The notes below the pieces were generated by a model. The model saw nothing but the letters and a program-made list of their open reading frames with translations. It made no database searches and was not told the origin of the DNA. Positions 37,064 to 44,701 of a DNA stretch of 64,000 nucleotides are shown piece after piece; within the stretch, counting starts at the first letter, position 1, and each line of letters begins with the position of its first letter. Made by a program: the position numbers and the translations under genes. This stretch comes from Ketobacter alkanivorans (GTDB lineage: Bacteria > Pseudomonadota > Gammaproteobacteria > Pseudomonadales > Ketobacteraceae), in the NCBI RefSeq assembly GCF_002863865.1, contig NZ_CP022684.1:4221990-4285989 (forward strand), read 5' to 3'.

Positions 37064-37474
37064 ATGGCAGTGGGTCAATCGGGCGCAAGCCCTGAACTGG
37101 ATAAATACAGCAGTGCGTATTCCCCGGCACTGGTGTTGGCCTTGTTGCAGAAAGTTTGCTCCCGTGCCGGGCTGGATCTGGTGTCACGCGCACTGCAATT
37201 GTACTACCTGGCGCGTTCGCCTGATCTACCTGCTTGGGCTAAGGCCAGTGTTTTTGCAGCGCTGGGTTATTTCGTGGTCACGCCGGATGCGGTGCCCGAC
37301 ATAACGCCTGTGCTGGGGTTTGTGGATGACCTGGCTGTACTGACTTCTGCATTGGCCAGTGTCAGTGCCTACGTCAGCCCGGAGATTCGCGCCAAAGCAT
37401 TGGAGCGTTTGCAAGCCTGGTTTGGCAGTGATGTGGAAATGCCTGCGGAAAAGTTCCCGATAGAGAAGACATAA
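37064..37474 (+). CDS. YkvA/DUF1232 family protein
   Basis: About 136 residues. The core LYYLARSPDLPAWAKASVFAALGYFVVTPDAVPDITPVLGFVDDLAVL carries the DUF1232 signature (one or two membrane segments around a DxxPD motif). ATG at 37064 with GGAGA at a good distance is preferred to the ATG at 36995. Function of the family is unknown. Confidence 0.85.
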   Translation: MAVGQSGASPELDKYSSAYSPALVLALLQKVCSRAGLDLVSRALQLYYLARSPDLPAWAKASVFAALGYFVVTPDAVPDITPVLGFVDDLAVLTSALASVSAYVSPEIRAKALERLQAWFGSDVEMPAEKFPIEKT

Positions 37475-37575
37475 CCCCGAGCGTTCTATAAAATGGGCGC
37501 GGCTTTCTATTTAGAAATGGCTATTTGGAAATCGCCAACCAGTCACTATCAACAAAAAACTGCGGGGAATGGAAC

Positions 37576-38388
37576 ATGCGCCGAGTGGTATTCAATCAGA
37601 AAGGTGGTGTAGGTAAATCCAGCATAGCGTCCAATCTTGCTGCTATCAGTGCCCACCGCGGCTTAAAAACATTGCTGATTGATCTGGATTCCCAATGTAA
37701 CTCAACCCAGTATTTGCTGGGGCGTGATTTCCAAACCGGTGAAACCGACATCGGTGTGTTTTTTGCGCAAACATTGTCATTTCGTCATCGTCACAAGCGC
37801 AACCTTGAAGATTTCATTACGCCATCCCAATTCGACAACCTGCATGTGATTGCCGCCAATCCAGAACTGGGTGAAATCATGTCCCAACTGGAAGCCAAAC
37901 ATAAAATATTCAAGTTGCGTGATGCTCTGGCAAAGCTCAATGGATATGACGCCATTTATATTGATACCCCTCCAGCGTTTAACTTTTATACGTTGTCGGC
38001 CCTGATCGCGGCAGACAGTTGCCTGATACCTTTCGATTGTGATGAGTTTTCCCGTCAGGCGTTATACAACCTGATCGAGAACGTAGAAGAGACGCGTCAG
38101 GATCACAATGATGATTTAGAAGTGGAAGGCATAGTGGTGAATCAGTTCCAGCCGCGCGCCAGCTTGCCTACGCGCATGGTGGATGAGTTGAAGGAAGAAG
38201 GCCTGCCCATTCTGGATACGTACATTTCTTCATCCGTGAAAATGCGTGAATCCCACGATACCGGTATTCCTCTGATTCACATGGCTCCCAAGCATAAGTT
38301 GACCGATGAGTTTGTGGCGTTGTTCGAATTGCTGCATCCGGGGTTTGCGGTATCGGTTGCCGAAAAGTCAGATAAAGAGCCAGCGTAA
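37576..38388 (+). CDS. ParA-like ATPase, orphan
   Basis: About 270 residues with the deviant Walker A KGGVGKSS (near 9-16), the LLIDLDSQCNST switch, and IYIDTPPAF (near 133). This is the MinD/ParA fold, which positions cargo by ATP-dependent nucleoid or membrane binding. No ParB, MinC-like or chemotaxis-cargo partner lies next to it. ATG at 37576 puts VVFNQKGG at the N-terminus as in the family, so the longer reading from 37525 is rejected. Its stop codon lies inside a hairpin shared with the convergent gene. Confidence 0.88.
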   Translation: MRRVVFNQKGGVGKSSIASNLAAISAHRGLKTLLIDLDSQCNSTQYLLGRDFQTGETDIGVFFAQTLSFRHRHKRNLEDFITPSQFDNLHVIAANPELGEIMSQLEAKHKIFKLRDALAKLNGYDAIYIDTPPAFNFYTLSALIAADSCLIPFDCDEFSRQALYNLIENVEETRQDHNDDLEVEGIVVNQFQPRASLPTRMVDELKEEGLPILDTYISSSVKMRESHDTGIPLIHMAPKHKLTDEFVALFELLHPGFAVSVAEKSDKEPA

Positions 38389-38403
38389 CCTTTCGGTTAC
38401 GCT
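38382..38403. terminator. Bidirectional hairpin containing both stop codons of convergent genes
   Basis: AGCGTAACC (38382-38390) and GGTTACGCT (38395-38403) form a perfect 9-bp stem with a TTTC loop. The parA-like stop TAA (38386-38388) is in the left arm and the stop of the minus-strand gene (38397-38399) in the right arm. Only short T runs follow, so termination strength is uncertain. Confidence 0.65.
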
Positions 38404-39137
38404 TTCAGCAGTTTCAGTAAGGCCCACTGACCCAATCCAAACAGGCTTAATGCCACCACAGCCCATAGCGCGGCGATGAAACCAAACAGATCCGGTGCCT
38501 TCATCAGGGTGGTCATGAGTGATTCCTGATAATAGAAAAACCATTGGTGGTCATCCGGAAACACTTTGGTATGAAGCCAGTAAAAGGCGCTGGTGGGGCC
38601 AGCTATTAACAGCCCTAGGCCAATCACCGTCAATGCGATCAGCGTGCCAGTGGCAATGTGTTTCAGCGTAGGGGGCGGCTTTTTCTGCCAGCGATAAACA
38701 CCTGCCAGTATCAGCAACAAAATCAGGCTACCCAAAGCGGTTTGGTTGAACAACGTAATCAGATTGGCTACATCCTGCAGATGTATCACCTCTGCCTCCC
38801 GGAGCAGGGTGCTGGTTGTCTGATCCGGGGTGGTGTAAGTGATCTGCGCCAGGCCTGCCCCACCTTGTTGAATGGCACTTACAATATCGGAGAACAGTTG
38901 CTGATGCTGATCGTATGAGGTGAGTTCAAAGTTGTCACGATAGCGGTTGCTCGGCCCATAGCGCTGTATGTGTTGATCGATATGCAGCATCTTGTAGCCA
39001 AGGGAATAACCGAAGTTGATTTGAGCCAGGCCATGCCAGCTGAACCAGAACGCAGTGATCAGACAGCTCAGTGTCAGTAGAAGCCCTAAAAGCCCTCCCG
39101 TCAGCGTGCCCACCCCTGTGGATTTTTTTGCAGTCAT
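38397..39137 (-). CDS. DUF1461-like integral membrane protein
   Basis: A 246-residue protein with about four membrane segments (near 13-38, 130-155, 163-185 and 215-240). The segment TKVFPDDHQWFFYYQESLMTTLMKAPDLFG before the last membrane helix resembles the FPxGxWxFxxxSxLxxLxPxxFW region of DUF1461 (TIGR01906-type) proteins, a family related to Lnb lipoprotein transacylase. Sequence similarity is partial, so the family assignment is tentative. The promoter region upstream (39138-39319) shows nothing notable. Confidence 0.65.
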   Translation of the reverse strand: MTAKKSTGVGTLTGGLLGLLLTLSCLITAFWFSWHGLAQINFGYSLGYKMLHIDQHIQRYGPSNRYRDNFELTSYDQHQQLFSDIVSAIQQGGAGLAQITYTTPDQTTSTLLREAEVIHLQDVANLITLFNQTALGSLILLLILAGVYRWQKKPPPTLKHIATGTLIALTVIGLGLLIAGPTSAFYWLHTKVFPDDHQWFFYYQESLMTTLMKAPDLFGFIAALWAVVALSLFGLGQWALLKLLKA

Positions 39138-39319
39138 AAAAATGGAATTAGGTTGTTATTGTGCGGCACAGGATACTGCATGGTATGCCTGAGTGAAACC
39201 GGTTACGTATAGGAAGGGCGAATGCGTGCAGGGTAGACCGGTGGGTCAGCTTTGGTTAGGATGGGGCTGGTTGTGTGAATACTGTTCGATAATAACAATA
39301 AAGTGAGAGGGCGTGGGGC

Positions 39320-40333
39320 ATGGGCAGGTTGGGAGCAATGGGGTTAGCCTGTTTGCTGATGGTGTCATCAGTGCAGGCAGCGTTTTGGCACAAGCCTCCA
39401 GGTGAACCGGAGCGCGGTTTTGGCTCGCGGGAGAATTACCTGACCGATACTTTTCAGGAGTATCAGTTTGGCAGCGCCAGTGAAGGTGATCAGGTCTGGT
39501 ATTACGTTCCTGATCGGTTGAAATACGGCGCTAAGGCGCCTGTTGTGGTGTTCTTGCATGGCTTTGCCGCATTTATTCCCAAGCTATACCAGACCCATAT
39601 TGAACACCTGGTTAAGCAAGGCAATATCGTTATTTTCCCCCAGTATCAAAAGGCAACCTTCAGCGGGTTTTTATCGGAAGCCGGGCTGTTTGCGCCAGCG
39701 GATCAATCGGTCTGGGCGCAGCGGGCCGTGGTGACTGTGGATCAGGCTTTGGATGAGCTGGGTGCTCAGGTGCAAGCGGATGAGATCTATTTATACGGTC
39801 ATTCTTTAGGCGGCTTGATCGCGCTGGCGTGGCAGGCAGAGGGTGGGGTTCCCATAGCGGCAGGGGTGCTAAGCCATCCACAGGTGAATGCACAGGAAGG
39901 CATTCCTGCCTTTGTACGCGCATTTTTGGAAATCATTGAGATCCCCTGGCGTGAATATGCCCCTGATATTGCGTTTCCGGTGGTGATACTGAACGGTGAT
40001 GTCGACACCATCGCGCCTCTGGAGCAAAGCCGGGAGATTCTTGCTGCTCTGGCATCTGCCCCCAGTCGTGAGTTGTACATCGCCCAGCGCGATCGTTACG
40101 GCTACCCGTCCATATCGCCCAACCACGGCGCGCCGTTGGACAAGATTCAAGGGTTACCTGCTCATTTCAGAATTTTTTCGGTTTCCGGTGAGCTGGATGG
40201 CCTGGACTGGCGTTATTACTTTGCCGGGTTGGACGCGGTGGTGGCAGGTTGGCGGGTTGCTATTCCATTTGATTTGGGCGTTTGGAGTAATGGGCGCCCG
40301 GTTAAACCCCTGCTGACGGAGCAGGCGCTCTGA
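39320..40333 (+). CDS. Secreted alpha/beta hydrolase
   Basis: A 337-residue protein with a signal peptide (LGAMGLACLLMVSSVQAAFW). The mature hydrolase has the oxyanion strand VVVFLHGF (near 75), the nucleophile elbow YGHSLGG (Ser near 158) and an acid candidate in ILNGDVDTIAP (near 226); SPNHGAP (near 270) may carry the catalytic His. It fits a platelet-activating-factor-acetylhydrolase- or cutinase-like esterase. Substrate unknown. Confidence 0.82.
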   Translation: MGRLGAMGLACLLMVSSVQAAFWHKPPGEPERGFGSRENYLTDTFQEYQFGSASEGDQVWYYVPDRLKYGAKAPVVVFLHGFAAFIPKLYQTHIEHLVKQGNIVIFPQYQKATFSGFLSEAGLFAPADQSVWAQRAVVTVDQALDELGAQVQADEIYLYGHSLGGLIALAWQAEGGVPIAAGVLSHPQVNAQEGIPAFVRAFLEIIEIPWREYAPDIAFPVVILNGDVDTIAPLEQSREILAALASAPSRELYIAQRDRYGYPSISPNHGAPLDKIQGLPAHFRIFSVSGELDGLDWRYYFAGLDAVVAGWRVAIPFDLGVWSNGRPVKPLLTEQAL

Positions 40334-40437
40334 TTTTTATTCTGAGCCAGATCAACCTTTGCTGAAGCAGTGGTTGCATGCTGACCACATCCCTTCTTAC
40401 TATGCAGGCATACTACTGTGTAAAGGGAAGATCATTA

Positions 40438-40950
40438 ATGCGTCTATCTGCTGTTATATTGTTTTTTACCATGTTGACTGCTTGCGCCAGTGAGCCAGCA
40501 CCGGAGCCATTAAAAATTGGTAACACGCTGGATTTTGCTTTGTTGCAGGATCAATACGCCAATCCATTTGTGCATGAAGATAACATGGAAATTCTGTTGT
40601 ACGCTGACGACATGGATACCAGCCGTGATGTGCGGGATGCCATAGGGCGTGTTGAGCCTGCTTGTTATGAGCAGGGCAAGCTGGTGTTTGTGGCTAATGT
40701 CAGTGGCATGCCATCCTTGATTACCCGCTTGATTGCGCTGCCTAAAATGCGTGGGTATGGATTCCCGATTTGGCTGGATTACGATGGCGAGGCGACCGAT
40801 GCGCTGCCTGTTCAAGAGAATTTCATTTCGGTTGTACGGGTAAAAGATGGCGCTATTATCAGTGTTGAGTATGTGCAGGGTATGGAATCGGTTATGAATG
40901 CCATTGTGCCCCTGTGTGGAATACGTTCCGAGCAGATGGCGCAGCTATAG
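40438..40950 (+). CDS. Putative lipoprotein, function unknown
   Basis: About 170 residues. ATG at 40438 with AAAGGGAAG upstream gives a lipoprotein signal, MRLSAVILFFTMLTAC, with lipobox LTAC. The reading from 40378 would hide this signal and is rejected. The rest contains a KMRGYGFPIWLDYDG stretch and two later Cys; no family was recognised. It lies in the same direction as the secreted hydrolase 104 nt upstream. Confidence 0.75.
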   Translation: MRLSAVILFFTMLTACASEPAPEPLKIGNTLDFALLQDQYANPFVHEDNMEILLYADDMDTSRDVRDAIGRVEPACYEQGKLVFVANVSGMPSLITRLIALPKMRGYGFPIWLDYDGEATDALPVQENFISVVRVKDGAIISVEYVQGMESVMNAIVPLCGIRSEQMAQL

Positions 40951-41042
40951 CGGTTATCGACATTGTTTGTGTGTGGCCCCATCGTCAACTAAATCCCTGC
41001 CTGCTACCATAGCGCCACATTTATTGTTGCGGCAGGGATTTC

Positions 41043-42713
41043 ATGAAAACAATCAAGCGCCTCTTTCTCTTTTTGCTGGTTATTATCTTCGCAGCGGGTG
41101 TTGCGTTGTGGGTGTTGCCTTCGCCGCTTATAAAATGGGCAATCGAAAACCTGGGGTCTGAAGCGGTAGGGGCGAAAGTGGAAGTGGATTCTGTATCGTT
41201 CTCCTGGTTCCCGACCAGTATTCGTCTGAACGACCTTGCCATTACAAACCCCAGCGAACCCATGACCAATGCGGTTGAATTTCATGCGATCGCCACTGAG
41301 CTGAACCTGATGGAAGCCATCGGCGGCAAGATCTATCTGGAAGAGGTACTGGTGGAGGGGATTGCACTGGATACCGCACGCGAACATTCCGGGGCCTTGC
41401 CGAATCGAGTAGAGCCACCACAACAGGATTCATCATTTACCATGCCGGATCTGGGGCTGCCTGACCCTTCTGCGCTGGTGGAGAAAGAAAAAGCGCTTTA
41501 TCAGAGTAAAATAGATGCGTTCAACACCGAAATCGATGCGCGTCAGGCTCGTTGGGAATCGGTGCTGCAACAATTGCCCAGCGAAGACAAGCTGGCTCAG
41601 TATGAGGCCGACTGGCAACGGGCCAAAAAAGCAAACGCTCTGGAAAAACTCAGTCAGGCCAATAAAATCTCCAAAGCCCTGCAGCAGGACATCGACAAAC
41701 TGAAAGCCGGTGAAAAGCAGTTAAAGCAGGAGTACGCCCAACTGCAGCAAGACTATAAAAACCTGGCAGGGTTGTCGGGAAAATCCATTGACCAGATCAT
41801 CAACGAACTGGGCTTGTCCGATTCCGTTATCGCCAATCTGGGTAATCAATTATTGAGTGGCAAGGTGCAGCAGTGGCTGCAAACCGGTAAGGGGTACTAT
41901 GAACTGCTGCTGGGAGGTAGTTCCGACTCGGTTGATGCCTCCCAGCAGAGCGTTGCCGAGATTCAGACCTCGCCTGATTTTCTGGTTAAGCTGATCCGCC
42001 TATCCGGCCCGTTTGAGCATGCAGGGCGCAGCGGCATCATTAACGGAGACATCAAAAATCTATCCGACGCGCCAGCCCTGTGGTCACAACCTGTCAGTAT
42101 TGATGTCAATGCGGTGGGGGATGCGCTTGGAACCATCAAACTGCAGGGGTTACTGGCACACCAGAAGGGTGGGTCTGAACAGGATAGCCTTTCACTGTCG
42201 GTAAGAGACAGCCGCTTGCAACAGGTTGCTCTGTCGCAATCAGATAGCTTGGGACTGTTGGTGAACAAAGCACGTTTAAATCTGGAAGCCAGCGCCAGCA
42301 TTCAATCATTCAGTCAGCTGGATTTGAAGTTGGATGGGGTGTTTTCTGATCTGGATATGGCCCTGAATCAGGGGGGCGACCAAAATTCAGGCCAGGCCGA
42401 TTGGCAAAAAACGCTGGCCGCGAGCCTGTCATCTTTGCAAAAACTCACGCTGGCGGGAACGGCTAAGGGCCCGTTGCAGAACCCTGATCTGAAGGTGTCT
42501 ACTAACCTGAATGGTATTCTGAAAAATGCGCTGTCGGCCGAGCTGAAACAGCGCTCCAATGCCCTGCGGCAACAAGTGCAGGGACAACTGGATCAAGCCC
42601 TGCAGCAGCAGATGCAACCTCTGCAGGCCAAGCTGGGCGGTTTGGGTGGGCTTTCAGGTGAAGCCGATGCGCGACAAAAAGAATTCGAATCCATGTTGAA
42701 GAAACTCAGGTGA
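41043..42713 (+). CDS. AsmA-like TIGR03545-type envelope protein
   Basis: A 556-residue protein with one N-terminal membrane segment (LFLFLLVIIFAAGVALWVLPSPL) and a large periplasmic part. The start LIKWAIENLGSEAVGAKVEVDSVSFSWFPTSIRLNDLAITNP is the usual N-terminus of AsmA-like and TIGR03545 proteins. A coiled-coil section occurs near 140-250 (DIDKLKAGEKQLKQEYAQLQQDYKNL), and the end is Gln-rich. AsmA-like proteins act in lipid movement between membranes. It ends 4 nt before the AAA ATPase gene, so the two are co-transcribed. Confidence 0.8.
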   Translation: MKTIKRLFLFLLVIIFAAGVALWVLPSPLIKWAIENLGSEAVGAKVEVDSVSFSWFPTSIRLNDLAITNPSEPMTNAVEFHAIATELNLMEAIGGKIYLEEVLVEGIALDTAREHSGALPNRVEPPQQDSSFTMPDLGLPDPSALVEKEKALYQSKIDAFNTEIDARQARWESVLQQLPSEDKLAQYEADWQRAKKANALEKLSQANKISKALQQDIDKLKAGEKQLKQEYAQLQQDYKNLAGLSGKSIDQIINELGLSDSVIANLGNQLLSGKVQQWLQTGKGYYELLLGGSSDSVDASQQSVAEIQTSPDFLVKLIRLSGPFEHAGRSGIINGDIKNLSDAPALWSQPVSIDVNAVGDALGTIKLQGLLAHQKGGSEQDSLSLSVRDSRLQQVALSQSDSLGLLVNKARLNLEASASIQSFSQLDLKLDGVFSDLDMALNQGGDQNSGQADWQKTLAASLSSLQKLTLAGTAKGPLQNPDLKVSTNLNGILKNALSAELKQRSNALRQQVQGQLDQALQQQMQPLQAKLGGLGGLSGEADARQKEFESMLKKLR

Positions 42714-42717
42714 TCGT

Positions 42718-43608
42718 GTGAAACCATTATTGTTACTGCCTCAACTGGTGGCGAAGCTGGATCGTGTTCTGGAACGGGTGGAGCCGTTGTTGCCAAAGCC
42801 CAGCAAACCGGTCGACTGGACCAACACCCACGCGGCGCTGTGGGTGAGGCAAAGTTACAGTGGCCATTTACAGGCAGTGGGCAACACCGGGCGTATTACA
42901 CTGCAAGATGTCATCGGTGTGGATACCCAAAAAGAAAAAGTGGTGAAGAATACCGAGCAATTTGTGCGCGGTTTGCCGGCCAATAACGTGCTTTTGACCG
43001 GTTCCCGTGGCACCGGGAAATCGTCTTTGGTGCAGGCACTGCTGAATGAGTACAGCGCGCAGGGTCTGCGGGTGATTCAGGTGGATAAATCCGATCTGGC
43101 GGATTTGATGGCCATCGTTGGAGCTATTGCCGGGGAGCCGTACCGATTTCTGCTGTTCTGCGATGACTTATCGTTTGAGGCTCAGGATGAGGGCTATAAG
43201 GCGCTGAAAAGTGCACTGGATGGGGGCATGTACCAGTCACCGGAAAACCTGGTGATATACGCCACCTCCAACCGTCGTCATCTGATACCCGAGTACATGT
43301 CGGATAATGCTGGCGCCAGCAACAGCGAGACAGAGATTCACCATGCCGAGGTGGTAGAGGAAAAGGTATCGCTGTCAGACCGGTTTGGGTTGTGGGTGTC
43401 GTTCTATCCGATCAACCAGCCCATGTATCTGGACATTGCCCAGCATTGGTTACGGCGTCTGGCGGAGCCCCATGGTATCCAAATCCCGTGGACAGATGAG
43501 CTGCAGGTTCTGTGTGTACGCTGGGCAGACAATCGGGGCACTCGCAGCGGTCGTACCGCGTATCAGTTTGCCCGTCAGTGGGTCGGTCAGCAGTTACTTA
43601 CGCGCTAA
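42718..43608 (+). CDS. DUF815 family AAA ATPase
   Basis: A 296-residue ATPase that begins with GTG 4 nt after the preceding gene. Walker A is GSRGTGKSS (near 100), Walker B LLFCDDLSFE (near 147) and sensor-1 IYATSNRRHL (near 182), the last two being characteristic of DUF815. An N-terminal helical region precedes the AAA core. The substrate is unknown. Confidence 0.88.
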   Translation: MKPLLLLPQLVAKLDRVLERVEPLLPKPSKPVDWTNTHAALWVRQSYSGHLQAVGNTGRITLQDVIGVDTQKEKVVKNTEQFVRGLPANNVLLTGSRGTGKSSLVQALLNEYSAQGLRVIQVDKSDLADLMAIVGAIAGEPYRFLLFCDDLSFEAQDEGYKALKSALDGGMYQSPENLVIYATSNRRHLIPEYMSDNAGASNSETEIHHAEVVEEKVSLSDRFGLWVSFYPINQPMYLDIAQHWLRRLAEPHGIQIPWTDELQVLCVRWADNRGTRSGRTAYQFARQWVGQQLLTR

Positions 43609-44020
43609 GGCAGGCACAATCAGAAATTTAATCAACAGAATTTATAATTCTAGAATGCGTTGTCATGAAATTGACATTATCTGTGGATGAATAGTGTCAG
43701 GCACCTAACATGCTGTTTTCTAATCAGTAAAAAGCTGATCAAAAAACAGGCAGTGGGCGCATCCCCGTGATAAAACAGGCTCTGTAGCAATTTAACCCAA
43801 ATCAATCCCCAAAGTTATCCACAGATTTTGTGAATAACACTGCACACAATTTGGTGCAAAAAACGATATACTCTTACGCTTACAAAATAAGCATGTCTTA
43901 TAAGCCAGTAAGGTTCGGTTTCAGAGCGAAAGCGCATGTTATGTTTACTCCATCTTCGCGGCGAGATGAGAGCTTTTACCGCCCATTAGATAGAGCGGGA
44001 TATCGAAGGCAAGAAGGTTT
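43609..44020. other. Intergenic region with DnaA-box-like sites
   Basis: These 412 nt hold no convincing gene. They contain the inverted DnaA-box pair at 43815-43837, a near-match TGTGGATGA (one mismatch) at 43682-43690, and a small dyad AGAATT-TAT-AATTCT (43637-43651). The overall sequence is AT-rich. Confidence 0.7.
43815..43837. promoter_or_regulatory. Inverted pair of consensus DnaA boxes
   Basis: TTATCCACA (43815-43823) and TGTGAATAA (43829-43837; reverse complement TTATTCACA) both match the TTATNCACA DnaA-box consensus, facing each other with 5 nt between. The site lies about 184 nt upstream of the exonuclease start. It could be a DnaA-titration or DnaA-reactivating site or a DnaA-controlled operator. 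Confidence 0.7.
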
Positions 44021-44563
44021 GTGGAAACACCCATTATTTTAGATATTGAGGCCTCCGGGTTTGGATCTGGCAGTTACCCTATTGAAATCGGTGTGGCTAT
44101 GCCTGACGGTGCCTTGCATGTTTGGCTGATCAAGCCCATGGAAGATTGGACGCATTGGCAGGAATCCGCCGAAAGCGTTCATGGTATTTCGCGGGATCAG
44201 TTGCTGGCGGAAGGGCAGTGCCCTCGTTTGGTGGCCGATGAGCTGAACGAATTGCTGGAAGGCAAGACCGTTTACAGTGATGGTTGGGGTGTTGATCGTA
44301 CCTGGCTGGCGTTAATGTTTTATGAGGCTCATGTATTGCAGGGCTTCAAGCTGGACTCTATTTATGGCTTGCTGACGGAGTCGGAGCTGGATCATTGGGG
44401 TGAACAGCGTGATGAGGTGTTGCGACTCACGGGGATGGTGCCTCATCGTGCTGGGACTGATGCGCTGGTGATTCAGCAAACCTTTGTTCATATTAAGAAC
44501 CCTTCAATTAAGTTGAGTGACGCCAACTGCATTAAGATTACCAACCATACCAAAAAACCCTGA
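44021..44563 (+). CDS. DEDDh-type 3'-5' exonuclease-like protein
   Basis: A 180-residue protein with the DEDDh residues in place: LDIEASG (Asp and Glu near 8-10), YSDGWGVD (near 87-93) and HRAGTDA (His and Asp near 143-148). This fold is shared by RNase T, DNA polymerase III epsilon and related exonucleases. The GTG at 44021 follows AAGAAGG and is the most likely start. It stands alone; substrate (DNA or RNA) is not predictable. Confidence 0.85.
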   Translation: METPIILDIEASGFGSGSYPIEIGVAMPDGALHVWLIKPMEDWTHWQESAESVHGISRDQLLAEGQCPRLVADELNELLEGKTVYSDGWGVDRTWLALMFYEAHVLQGFKLDSIYGLLTESELDHWGEQRDEVLRLTGMVPHRAGTDALVIQQTFVHIKNPSIKLSDANCIKITNHTKKP

Positions 44564-44643
44564 TCACCCCTGTCATACTCCTGCCCAAATCCGACTTACA
44601 AGATGATTCCAGTTTCAGGCAAAGCCCCACGTTATCGGAAGCA

Positions 44644-44679
44644 CCGGAGCATTCCCAAGGGTAGGATGCTCCGGCCTTT
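44644..44679. terminator. Hairpin terminator between convergent exonuclease and M16 genes
   Basis: CCGGAGCAT (44644-44652) and ATGCTCCGG (44666-44674) form a perfect 9-bp stem with a 13-nt loop, followed by CCTTTA. It lies in the 138-nt gap between convergent genes and could serve both strands. Confidence 0.65.
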
Positions 44680-44701
44680 ATGTGCTGGTTGGTATCAGGT
44701 T

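Noticed and set aside
43830..44042. Small open frame before the exonuclease
   Set aside because: Overlaps the exonuclease start and the DnaA-box pair, with no ribosome site or recognisable content.
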